From contig CAWGSF010000009.1 in NCBI GenBank assembly GCA_963825255.1, positions 124,001-188,000 on the forward strand: 64,000 nt of DNA, given 5' to 3'. Within the stretch, counting starts at the first letter, position 1; each line of letters starts with the position of its first letter. Shown here piece after piece: positions 45,388 to 53,196 of this stretch. Source of the DNA: JAIBJN01 sp963825255 (GTDB lineage: Bacteria > Actinomycetota > Thermoleophilia > Gaiellales > Gaiellaceae). The notes below the pieces were generated by a model, which made no database searches, was not told the DNA's origin, and was given only the letters and a program-made list of their open reading frames with translations. The translations under genes and the position numbers were made by a program.

Positions 45388-46765
45388 GAGCACCATCGTC
45401 GAGATCGACCGCGAGCGCATCCAGGAGCTGACCGAGCGCGAGGAGAAGAAGCTCGACGAGCGCACGCACGGCTCGCGGGCGATGTACGACCGCGCCCGGA
45501 AGACGCTCTCCGCCGGCGTCGCATCGTCGTACCAGGTGCGCGACCCCTGGCCGATCTACCTCTCCCGCGGCAGCGGCCCGCGCGTCTGGGACGTGGACGG
45601 GAACGAGCTGCTCGACTTCCACAACGGCTACGGCTCGATGGTGCAGGGACACGCCCACCCAGCGATCGCGAAGGCTGGTCGCGGAGCGCTATCCGCTGGG
45701 CACGCACTTCGCGGCCCCGACCGAGGACGCGATCGTCGTCGCCGAGGAGCTCAAGCGCCGGTGGGGCCTGCCCAGGTGGCGCTACACGAACTCCGGCTCG
45801 GAGTCGACCATGGACGCGATCCGGATCGCGCGCGCGTACACCGGCCGCGACACGATCATGAAGATCTTCGGCTCCTACCACGGCCACCACGACTACGTCA
45901 TGGTCTCGATCGGCGTCCCCTACGACGCCATCGGCGATCGCGAGAACTACGCGTCGCTCCCCTACGGGGGCGGCATCCCGCAGTCGGTCGCCGACCTGAC
46001 CATCGCGGTGCCGTTCAACGACGCCGGCGCGATGGAGCGGCGGATCGAGCGCCTCACGGAGGAAGGGCGCAAGCCCGCCTGCGTGATCATGGAGGCGGCG
46101 ATGATGAACCTCGGGGTCGTGCTCCCGAGCCCGGCTACCTCGAGGCCGTCCGCGAGCTGACGCGCAAGCATGGGATCATCCTCATCTTCGACGAGGTGAA
46201 GACCGGCCTCTGCATCGCCCCGGGCGGGGCGACCGAGCGCTTCGGCGTCATGCCGGACATGGTCACGCTCGCGAAGACGCTCGGCGGGGGGTTGCCCTCG
46301 GGGGCGATCGGCGGCACCGAGGAGGTCTTCGAGGTCGTCGAGGACGGGACTGTCTACCAGGTCGGCACCTACAACGGGAACCCGCTGACGATGGCGGCGG
46401 CGCGCGCGAGCCTCCTCGACGTCATGACCCCCGACGCGCACGAGCACCTCGACGCGCTGAACGACCGCATCCTCGCCGGCTGCCAGGGCGTCATCGAGCG
46501 CTACGGCCTGCCCGGCTACGCCGTCGGGGTCGGCGCGAAGGGATGCGTGACCTTCTCGCCGACGAAGATCGTCGACTACGAGACCTACAAGGAGAACCAG
46601 GACGGCGAGCTCGCCGACCTCGCCTGGCTCTACAACATGAACCGCGGGGTGTTCATGACCCCCGGCCGGGAGGAGGAGTGGACGCTCTCCGTCGTCCATT
46701 CCTTCGAGGACTGCGACGCGTTCGTCGCGGCCTTCGAGGAGATGGCTGCCGACCTGACCGCATGA
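45377..46765 (+). CDS. Class III aminotransferase (glutamate-1-semialdehyde-aminotransferase-like), two frameshifts
   Basis: About 462 residues. RDPWPIYLSRGSGPRVWDVD and LLDFHNGYGSMVQGHAHPAI open the fold; YTNSGSESTMDAIRIARAYT is the PLP phosphate loop and LTRKHGIILIFDEVKTGL holds the conserved Asp. The PLP Lys is in VTLAKTLGGGLPSGAIGG. An extra G near 45678 and a lost G near 46125 shift the frame. The length exceeds HemL, and the motif NPLTMAAARASLLDV fits omega-type aminotransferases for amines such as polyamines or beta-amino acids. The start ATG overlaps the transporter ATPase end, so import and transamination are coupled. Confidence 0.87.
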   Translation: MATESTIVEIDRERIQELTEREEKKLDERTHGSRAMYDRARKTLSAGVASSYQVRDPWPIYLSRGSGPRVWDVDGNELLDFHNGYGSMVQGHAHPAIAKAGRGALSAGHALRGPDRGRDRRRRGAQAPVGPAQVALHELRLGVDHGRDPDRARVHRPRHDHEDLRLLPRPPRLRHGLDRRPLRRHRRSRELRVAPLRGRHPAVGRRPDHRGAVQRRRRDGAADRAPHGGRAQARLRDHGGGDDEPRGRAPEPGYLEAVRELTRKHGIILIFDEVKTGLCIAPGGATERFGVMPDMVTLAKTLGGGLPSGAIGGTEEVFEVVEDGTVYQVGTYNGNPLTMAAARASLLDVMTPDAHEHLDALNDRILAGCQGVIERYGLPGYAVGVGAKGCVTFSPTKIVDYETYKENQDGELADLAWLYNMNRGVFMTPGREEEWTLSVVHSFEDCDAFVAAFEEMAADLTA

Positions 46766-46836
46766 TTCTCGGCCCGTGGCCGGAGTGCTCGCGGGGGCGT
46801 CCGCGACCAAGCCGGGCGCCGCGGTCGGCCGCAGTC

Positions 46837-46854
46837 GCGTACCGGTCGGTACGC
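46837..46854. promoter_or_regulatory. Operator-like palindrome upstream of the Rieske oxygenase
   Basis: GCGTACCG (46837-46844), two bases, then CGGTACGC (46847-46854): perfect eight-base arms. It lies 88 bp before the ATG of the Rieske gene, in the only sizeable gap of the region (176 bp). Short GT-rich arms with a two-base spacer are typical of TetR-family sites; no TetR gene is in the window. Confidence 0.45.
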
Positions 46855-46941
46855 GCAAGGTCGATCGTGGTGATCCGGCGCCGCGTCGCAGGCGACATCC
46901 GTGAGTGCTCGGGCTGCGGGCCGAGGATCTAGAATTCAGTC

Positions 46942-48024
46942 ATGGCGACGGATTTGGGGGCCGTGCTCGCGGCCGGAGCAACGCTTCCGGCCGACTGGTA
47001 CGCGGATCCCGCGATCCAGCGGCTCGAGCAGGAGCGCATCTTCGCGCGCACGTGGCAGTACGCGGGCCGCGCCGATCGCGTGGCGAATCCGCGGCGACTA
47101 CTTCACGTGCTTCGCGGGCCAGATCCCGATCGTGGTCGTCCGCGACACCGAGGGCGTCCTCCGCGCGTTCGTGAACGTCTGCCGCCACCGAGGGCATCTG
47201 ATCGCGCAGGGGGACGGGAACCGCAAGGCGCTCCAGTGCCCGTACCACGCCTGGACATACGACCTCGACGGCACGCTGCGGAAGGCGCCGCGCTCGGAGC
47301 GGGAGCCCGACTTCGACAAGGAGGGCTTCTCGATGCTCCCCGTCGCCGTCGAGAGTGGGGCCCGCTCGTCTTCGTGAACCCCGACCCCGAGGCCGGCCCC
47401 CTCGCCGACGCGCTCGGGCCGCTACCCGGCCTCATCGCCGAGAGCGGGGTCGATCTCGACCGCCTCCGCTTCCGCGTCCGCAACGACTGGGAGATCGAGT
47501 GCGACTGGAAGGTCGCGATCGAGAACTACCTCGAGTGCTACCACTGCGCGGTCGCGCACCCCGGCTTCTCGAAGGTGATCGACGTCGGCCCCGACGAGTA
47601 CCTGCTGCGCGCCGAGGGGCTCGCGATGTGCCAGTTCGGCGAGGTGCGCCAGTCCGCGAACGGCAAGGTCGCCTACCTGGCGAACGCCGACGTGAAGCAG
47701 GCGCAGTACCACATGCTCTTCCCCAACTTCACGCTCAACATCGACCCGGGGCCCGGGAACATGTCCGTCGACGTGACCCGGCCGGCGGGGCCGGGGCGCT
47801 GCGCGGGCTCGACCGAGTACTTCTTCTACGAGGAGGTCTCCGACGAGACCGCGGCGGAGATGATGGCCTTCGCCAACCAGGTCGGCGCCGAGGACGCGTC
47901 GCTCGTCGCCTCCGTCCAGCTCGGGCTCTCGTCGGGCATGATCCCGCACGGCCGGCTCCTGCCCTCGAGCGAGCACCTCCTCCAGCACTTCCAGCGCCTC
48001 GTGCACGAGGCGCTGACGACCTAG
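46942..48024 (+). CDS. Rieske non-heme iron oxygenase, large subunit, two frameshifts
   Basis: About 360 residues. The Rieske cluster motif is CRHRGHLIAQG followed by CPYHAWTYDLDG. The iron site is in NYLECYHCAVAHPGF, whose two His and an acidic bridge residue fit quaternary-amine demethylases of the GbcA/CntA/stachydrine type as well as aromatic-ring dioxygenases. An extra base near 47092 and a lost one near 47356 disrupt the reading frame. Its position after an ABC importer, aminotransferase and TMADH-like enzyme favours N-demethylation of an imported quaternary amine. The stop TAG begins copy 2 of the structured repeat. Confidence 0.85.
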   Translation: MATDLGAVLAAGATLPADWYADPAIQRLEQERIFARTWQYAGRADRVANPRRLLHVLRGPDPDRGRPRHRGRPPRVRERLPPPRASDRAGGREPQGAPVPVPRLDIRPRRHAAEGAALGAGARLRQGGLLDAPRRRREWGPLVFVNPDPEAGPLADALGPLPGLIAESGVDLDRLRFRVRNDWEIECDWKVAIENYLECYHCAVAHPGFSKVIDVGPDEYLLRAEGLAMCQFGEVRQSANGKVAYLANADVKQAQYHMLFPNFTLNIDPGPGNMSVDVTRPAGPGRCAGSTEYFFYEEVSDETAAEMMAFANQVGAEDASLVASVQLGLSSGMIPHGRLLPSSEHLLQHFQRLVHEALTT

Positions 48025-48187
48025 AACTCATTTCGAAATGGGGCCTCGTCGCCGGGGTGTCCTGGGCGAGTGCGAGGCAAGGACGCAGGGAGCGCTCGTA
48101 TCGGAGGAGATACGGGCGCGACGAGGACGCCGCATCGCGCCGTCCAGGGCGGCCGGGCGACTCAGTGCTTCATTTCGAAAGGAGTTC
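48024..48187 (+). repeat. Covarying structured repeat, copy 2
   Basis: 164 bp filling the convergent gap exactly from the TAG of the Rieske gene to the stop of the next gene. Outer arms GAACTCATTTCGAAATG (48024-48040) and CATTTCGAAAGGAGTTC (48171-48187) pair. Inner stem GTCCTGG / CCAGGGC follows, then the conserved core CAAGGACGCAGGGA and hairpin GCGCTCGTATC / GATACGGGCGC (48092-48119). It is the same length as copy 3. Confidence 0.9.
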
Positions 48188-48901
48188 TCAGAGCCTGCGC
48201 ATCTCCTCGGCGAGCTCGCGGGCGGACTCCTCGTCCCCCGCCTCCTCGAGCGCGTGGATGCGCGTGAGGAGGGCCCGCGCCCGCTCGCGCCGCGGGCCGT
48301 GCGCGAGCCGCTCGCGCCAGAGCTCGTCCATCTCGTCGCCCACGGAGGCCGACCCCGGCCGCGGGGGCGGCGCCTCTCCCTCTCCTCCTCCCTCGTCCCG
48401 TTCGAGCTCGGGCTCGACCCGGGCGAGGCGGCCGGCCATGACCGCGAGGACGAGCCCGAGCGGGAGGCAGGCGGCGAGCTGCGTGAGGAGGGTGACGAGG
48501 CGCTCGGAGCCCGGGTACGTGAACCCGAGCTCGGCGGGGCTGCCGACCGCGCCCTCCTCGGCGATCCAGACCGCGAAGAGCAGGACGACGAACGCGAGGG
48601 CCGCTCCTCCGGCCGCGACGACCGCGAGCACCGGGCGCGCGGGATGGTGCAGCGAGGCGAGGCGGCCGGCGGGCTCCCGCAGCCCGAGGTAGGCGAGCAC
48701 GGCGCCGCCCGCGCAGAGCGCCAGCGGCACCGGGCGGAAGTCCCAGAGCGCGACGCCGGCCCGTTCCCATGCCGAGAGGCCCGCGAGGTCGAGGGCGAAC
48801 CGGGCCCGGAGCGACCACGCCGCCTCGGCGGCCGCGGCGAGCATCACCGCTCCGCCGCCGGCGAGAAGGATGTCCCCGCGTGTCCACGCAGTCGCTGCCA
48901 C
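48188..48901 (-). CDS. Hypothetical polytopic membrane protein
   Basis: About 237 residues. Four hydrophobic segments occur: DILLAGGGAVMLAAAAEAAW, LALCAGGAVLAYLGL, VLAVVAAGGAALAFVVLLFA and LTQLAACLPLGLVLAVMAG. A charged tail follows (ERDEGGGEGEAPPPRPGSAS) and a helical RALLTRIHALEEAGDEESAR end. No family recognised. The GTG start is chosen because a longer antisense frame would overlap the ATPase gene on the other strand. It is convergent with the Rieske gene and divergent from the second transporter ATPase. Confidence 0.65.
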   Translation of the reverse strand: MAATAWTRGDILLAGGGAVMLAAAAEAAWSLRARFALDLAGLSAWERAGVALWDFRPVPLALCAGGAVLAYLGLREPAGRLASLHHPARPVLAVVAAGGAALAFVVLLFAVWIAEEGAVGSPAELGFTYPGSERLVTLLTQLAACLPLGLVLAVMAGRLARVEPELERDEGGGEGEAPPPRPGSASVGDEMDELWRERLAHGPRRERARALLTRIHALEEAGDEESARELAEEMRRL

Positions 48902-48951
48902 GGCTGGGAAAGGATGGCCCGCGCGCGCACGTCGATCAAGGCAGAACACGG

Positions 48952-48981
48952 TTTCGAGCAGGGAAAAGCCTGCGTTACACT
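48952..48981 (+). promoter_or_regulatory. Candidate promoter of the second transporter ATPase
   Basis: TTTCGA, 18 bases and TACACT form a weak -35/-10 pair 10 bases before the GTG at 48992. The spacer contains the inverted repeat GCAGG-N6-CCTGC, which could be a repressor site. Confidence 0.35.
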
Positions 48982-48991
48982 CGCCCTTCAC

Positions 48992-50099
48992 GTGAGCGAC
49001 GTCGGGATCAGCCTCGAGAACGTCAGCAAGCGGTTCGGCAAGGTCGAGGCCGTGCGCTCCGTCTCGCTCGAGATCCGGGAGGGCGAGTTCTTCTCGCTGC
49101 TCGGCCCGAGCGGCTGCGGCAAGACGACGACGCTCCGCATGATCGGCGGCTTCGAGCTCCCGGACGCGGGACGCATCCTCCTGCGGAACGTGGACGTCAC
49201 GGTCGAGGCCCCGAACAGGCGGAACGTGAACATGGTCTTCCAGAGCTACTCCCTCTTCCCGCACATGTCGATCGGGGACAACATCGCCTTCGGCATGCGC
49301 CTGAAGAAGGTGCCCAAGGGCGAGCAGCGCACGCGCGTCGCCGAGATGCTCGAGATCGTCCGCCTGGAAGGGCTCGAGCGGCGGAGGCCGGCGCAGCTCT
49401 CGGGCGGCCAGCAGCAGCGGGTCGCACTTGCGCGCGCGCTCGTCAACCGCCCGGCCGCGCTTCTTCTCGACGAGCCGCTGGGCGCGCTCGACCTGAAGCT
49501 CCGCCGGCAGATGCAGCTCGAGCTCAAGCGCATCCAGGCGGAGCTGGGGACGACGTTCGTGTACGTGACGCACGACCAGGAAGAGGCCCTCGCCATGTCG
49601 GACCGGATCGCGGTCATGAACGAGGGGGTCGTGGAGCAGGTCGGCTCCCCGCGCGAGATGTACGAGCACCCGGCGACGGCCTTCTGCGCCGACTTCATCG
49701 GCTCGCTGAACGCCCTCGACTTCCGCGTGGACGACGTCCTCGACGGACAGCTCGTCTCGAACGTCTCCAACCACGAGCGCCTCGTCGTCCCGGCCTCCGA
49801 CGACCACGAGCGCGGCGAGAGCCTCAAGCTCGCCGTGCGGCCCGAGCGGATCCGCATCGACCTCGCCGGCGAGCCCGCCCCGGAGGACGGCTCCCGCCTC
49901 GAGGGCGTCGTCTCCGAGGTCGTCTACCTCGGCTCGCTGACGCAGTTCCACGTGGACACGAAGGTGGGGCGCGTGGTCAGCCATCGCATGAACGAGGGCG
50001 ACGGCCCGACGGGGCATCGACTCGGGCCGCAACGTCGTGCTCACGTGGCCGGTCGACGACGGCGCCGTCCTCACCGGCGCGGTCGAGGCTCCGGCCTAG
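48992..50099 (+). CDS. Polyamine-type ABC ATPase PotA-like (second system), one frameshift
   Basis: About 369 residues. Walker A is GPSGCGKTTTLRMIGGF, signature LSGGQQQRVALARALVN, Walker B LLLDEPLGALDLKLRRQM, and H-loop THDQEEALAMSDR. The C-terminal TOBE-type region reads LAVRPERIRIDLAGEPAPED. An extra G near 50018 shifts the end; the alternative frame reads IDSGRNVVLTWPVDDGAVLT and stops at 50099. The partners potC, potB and potD are encoded convergently rather than in line, so the ATPase has its own promoter. It faces the permease operon with a 12 bp gap. Confidence 0.91.
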
Positions 50100-50111
50100 C
50101 GGGCGCCCCGC

Positions 50112-50939
50112 CTACTCGGTCCCGAGCCGTCGCTCGAGCACGCGCCGCCCGACCTCGGTGGCGACGAGGATCACGGCCGAGGCGGCCATGACGACGCACG
50201 CGACCGCGATCACCTGCGGCAGGAGGGTCGGGAAGCGGAGCTGCGAGAAGAGGTACAGCGGGAACGTCGTCACGTCCCCGGCCACGAACGACGCGATGAT
50301 GATCTCGTCGAAGCTGAGCACGAACGCGACGATGAAGGCCGAGAGGAGGGCCGGGAGGATGAGCGGGAGCGTGATGAGGCGGAAGGTCTGGAAGGCACCC
50401 GCGCCCAGGTCGCGGGCCGCCTCCTCGATGCGCACGTCGAGCCGCTCGAACCGCGGGACGAGGATGAGGATCGTGTACGGGATCGAGACCACCACGTGGC
50501 CCATCACCACGGTCCGCATGCCGAGCGGGAAGGTCTCCGGGGCCTGGCTGAAGAAGACGAGCAGGCCGATCGCGAGCGCGATGTAGGGGACGACGAGCGG
50601 GCTCAGGAGCAGCGCCGAGGCGACCGACTTGCCGAAGACGTGGCGCCGCACGAAGACGATGGCGGCGAGCAGCCCGAGGAAGACGGCGATGAGGCTCGAG
50701 AGCGCCGCCACCTTCGCGCTCGTGACCACCGAGGCCCGGAGCTCGTCGTTGGCGAGGAACTGCTCGTACGCGGACGTCGTGAAGCCCTTGAGCGGAAAGA
50801 CCGGCAGGTTGTTGTCGTTGAACGAGAACAGGAGCAGGAGCCCGAGCGGGGCGTAGAGGAAGACCACGAGGACGCCGAACCAGAAGGTCAGGAAGCGCTT
50901 GCCGTTCTTCGAGACCGCGATGTCCATCGTCTGCGCCAT
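50112..50939 (-). CDS. Polyamine-type ABC permease PotC-like (second system)
   Basis: 275 residues, six TM helices. It starts MAQTMDIAVSKNGKRFLTFW. SFNDNNLPVFPLKGFTTSAY is the PotC periplasmic loop. The EAA motif lies in RFERLDVRIEEAARDLGAGA followed by FRLITLPLILPALLSA, and AFVLSFDEIIIASFVAGDV is the conserved segment. The frame is intact. The start ATG and the PotB-like stop share one base (TGATG). Confidence 0.92.
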   Translation of the reverse strand: MAQTMDIAVSKNGKRFLTFWFGVLVVFLYAPLGLLLLFSFNDNNLPVFPLKGFTTSAYEQFLANDELRASVVTSAKVAALSSLIAVFLGLLAAIVFVRRHVFGKSVASALLLSPLVVPYIALAIGLLVFFSQAPETFPLGMRTVVMGHVVVSIPYTILILVPRFERLDVRIEEAARDLGAGAFQTFRLITLPLILPALLSAFIVAFVLSFDEIIIASFVAGDVTTFPLYLFSQLRFPTLLPQVIAVACVVMAASAVILVATEVGRRVLERRLGTE

Positions 50940-51856
50940 CAGCCTGTCGCCACCCGGCGGACCGTGAGGAAGCGGGCGAAGACCGCCATGAGCAGGGCGA
51001 CGACCAGGAGGAGGAAGAAGGAGAGCACCGAGCCGTTGAGCCAGTTGAGGCTCTGGCCGAACTGGTCGGCGATCGCGTTCCCGAACATCGTCCCGTTCAC
51101 GCCGCCGACGAGGAGCGGCGTGAAGTACTCGCCGATCGTCGGGATGAAGACGAAGATGAAGGCGGCGATGACGCCGGGCATCGAGAGCGGCAGGGTCACC
51201 TTCCTGAACGACTGCCAGCGGCTCGCGCCGAGGTCGGCGGACGCCTCGAGGAGCCGCCGGTCGAGCGAGTCGAGGGAGGCGAAGATCGGCAGGGCGACGA
51301 ACGGGATGTAGACGTAGATCAGGGTCAGGATGACGGCGAACTGGCTGTAGAGGAGCCACGAGACCGGATCGTCCTCCGCGCGCAGCCCCGTCCAGAAGAG
51401 GAACGAGTTGATGACCCCCTGGTCGCCGAGGATGACCTTCCAGGCGAGCAGGCGCAGGAAGTAGCTGACGAGGAACGGGGCGAGGATGAGCAGGAGCAGC
51501 GTGTACTTCCTGTCCCCCGCGAGGAGCGCCAGGTAGTAGGCGATCGGGTACGCGGCGACGACGGCGACGACCGAGACGATCAGCGACATCCAGATGCTCT
51601 TCCAGAAGAGGTCGAGGTAGGGCGAGCCGTCGAGGAAGTCCTTCCAGGCGTCGAGCGTGAAGTACTGGCCGCCCGGATAGAGCGAGAAGATGTTGACGCT
51701 GTAGAGGAAGATCAGGACGACCGGGACGAGGAAGAAGACCGCGAGCCAGAGGGTCGGCAGCGCGAGCAGGCCCGCCGTGGCCAGGCCGGTGTGAGACCGG
51801 CGCTTCGGACCCGTCGCCGCTCCCGGCTTGGCGACCTCCTGCGCCTCGACCGCCAT
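50939..51856 (-). CDS. Polyamine-type ABC permease PotB-like (second system)
   Basis: 305 residues. TAGLLALPTLWLAVFFLVPV is the first TM helix. NIFSLYPGGQYFTLDAWKDF lies in the periplasmic loop, and LASLDSLDRRLLEASADLGA-type EAA sequence (with SLDSLDRRLLEASADLGA) precedes FRKVTLPLSMPGVIAAFIF. The C-terminus ends FARFLTVRRVATG. Intact. ATG follows the PotD-like gene by 17 bp. It forms the inner-membrane channel with the PotC-like subunit. Confidence 0.92.
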   Translation of the reverse strand: MAVEAQEVAKPGAATGPKRRSHTGLATAGLLALPTLWLAVFFLVPVVLIFLYSVNIFSLYPGGQYFTLDAWKDFLDGSPYLDLFWKSIWMSLIVSVVAVVAAYPIAYYLALLAGDRKYTLLLLILAPFLVSYFLRLLAWKVILGDQGVINSFLFWTGLRAEDDPVSWLLYSQFAVILTLIYVYIPFVALPIFASLDSLDRRLLEASADLGASRWQSFRKVTLPLSMPGVIAAFIFVFIPTIGEYFTPLLVGGVNGTMFGNAIADQFGQSLNWLNGSVLSFFLLLVVALLMAVFARFLTVRRVATG

Positions 51857-51873
51857 GGGGTGCGCCCGCTCGC

Positions 51874-53053
51874 CTAGGCGGCCTTCACCTCGTCCCAGCG
51901 CTGCGCGTAGGCGGCGCGGCGAGCCGCGCGTGACGGGCCGCGCGTAGTGCGCGTTCGGCTCCTCACGCCCTCGGGGTTGTCGAGCCGGAAGACCTCGACG
52001 AGGTCGGGCGGCACCGAGCTCAGGTCGACCGTCGTGTTCGCGTGCCCGTACGCGTAGTTGGGGATGATCCAGGCCGCGGCCTCCTTCGAGCTCCACGCGT
52101 CCACGAACTTGTGCGCGTGCCGGTAGTTCTCGGTGTCGTCGATCAGCACGAAGCCGCAGTTCCACGCGAGCCGCCCCTCCTTCGGGTCGCTGTAGACGAC
52201 GTCGAGCCCGGCCTTCTTGGCGGCGGTGTACGAGCCGCCCCACGCGTACGCGATCCAGATGTTCCCCGCGGCGACGTCGGCGTCGAGGTCGGTCTGCGAG
52301 GACCAGAAGTTGCGGCAGAGGTGCTTCTTCGACTTGAGGAAGTCGCGCGCCTCGTCGAGCTCGTCGTCGGTCATGTCCCAGGGGTCGTCGACGCCGTTCA
52401 CGTAGCCCCAGATGACGAAGTTCTCGAGCGGGCTGTCCCACCACGAGATCTTGCCCTCGTAGCGGTCGTCGTAGAAGAGGGACCACGACTCGACGCCGTC
52501 CGCGGGCTCCACCTTGTCCGCGCGGTAGAGCGGGCTCGGAGAAGCCCCAGTCGGCGGGGATGAAGTACTGCGCGCCGTCGATCTGCCCGCCCTTGACGAG
52601 CGCGGGCTCGAGGTCGGGGAAGTTCGTGAGGAGCGACGTGTCCCAGGGCTGGACGACGCCCATCTCGACCCAGTTGCCGGTGTAGTCGACGCACGGGTGG
52701 ACGATGTCCGGCCGGTAGCCGGCGCGCACCTTCCCGATCGCCTGGTCGTCGCTCGTCAGGAAGACGAACTTCGGCTTGCCGTACTCGTCGACGTACGGCT
52801 GGAGCGGACCGCCCTTGCCGCCGAAGGCCGGATACTCGTACCCCGCCCACTCGAAGACCTCGAGGTCGCCCGGCTCCGTGTCGATCGGCGGCGCCTCCTT
52901 CTTCTCGGTCGTCGCCTGCGCCGCCGGCTCCGGCGCGCCCTCGGCTCCGCAGGCCGCGAGGAGCCCCGATCCGACCGTCACCGCGCCGAGCTTGAGGAAG
53001 GTGTCCCGTCCGAGCGTGCGGTCTCTTGACTCGCCGTCATGCTCCGTGCTCAT
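51874..53053 (-). CDS. Polyamine-type ABC substrate-binding protein PotD-like (second system), frameshifted
   Basis: About 390 residues. The N-terminus MSTEHDGESRDRTLGRDTFL is Tat-like, followed by a lipobox (GSGLLAACG). LEVFEWAGYEYPAFGGKGGP starts the mature domain; ISWWDSPLENFVIWGYVNGV and WIAYAWGGSYTAAKKAGLDV are binding-cleft segments. An extra base near 52535 and a compensating pair near 51925 and 51965 disturb the frame. GGAGGTGGAG is a strong ribosome-binding site before the ATG. The protein probably binds a cationic amine. A promoter with a palindromic operator lies upstream. Confidence 0.87.
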
Positions 53054-53074
53054 CTCCACCTCCTGGGTACGCAG

Positions 53075-53131
53075 CCTGACTGACGGGTCAGTCAGGTGGG
53101 TATTAGAGTCAGACTCGGGCCGGACGGTCAA
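53075..53131 (-). promoter_or_regulatory. potD-like promoter with palindromic operator at the start site
   Basis: On the coding strand TTGACC (53131-53126), 18 bases and TCTAAT (53107-53102) form a good promoter. Five bases downstream a palindrome with perfect ten-base arms CCTGACTGAC and GTCAGTCAGG separated by two bases (53075-53096) covers the initiation site. It resembles a TetR- or GntR-type operator. It also lies 101 bp before the divergent flavoenzyme start and could control both directions. Confidence 0.7.
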
Positions 53132-53196
53132 GGTTAGGAAGGGGCAGGCTCGCGGAGCCCGGCCGGAGGTCGCAGGCCAGGTGGTAGCGTCCGCGC

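Noticed and set aside
20489..48024. Programmed frameshifting as the cause of the indels
   Set aside because: Sites share no slippery sequence or downstream structure. They occur in many unrelated families and include both gains and losses, so sequence error is simpler.
48188..50074. Long minus-strand frame through the PotA-like gene
   Set aside because: The plus-strand ATPase has all its motifs. The antisense part has no domain, so only the portion up to 48901 is kept.
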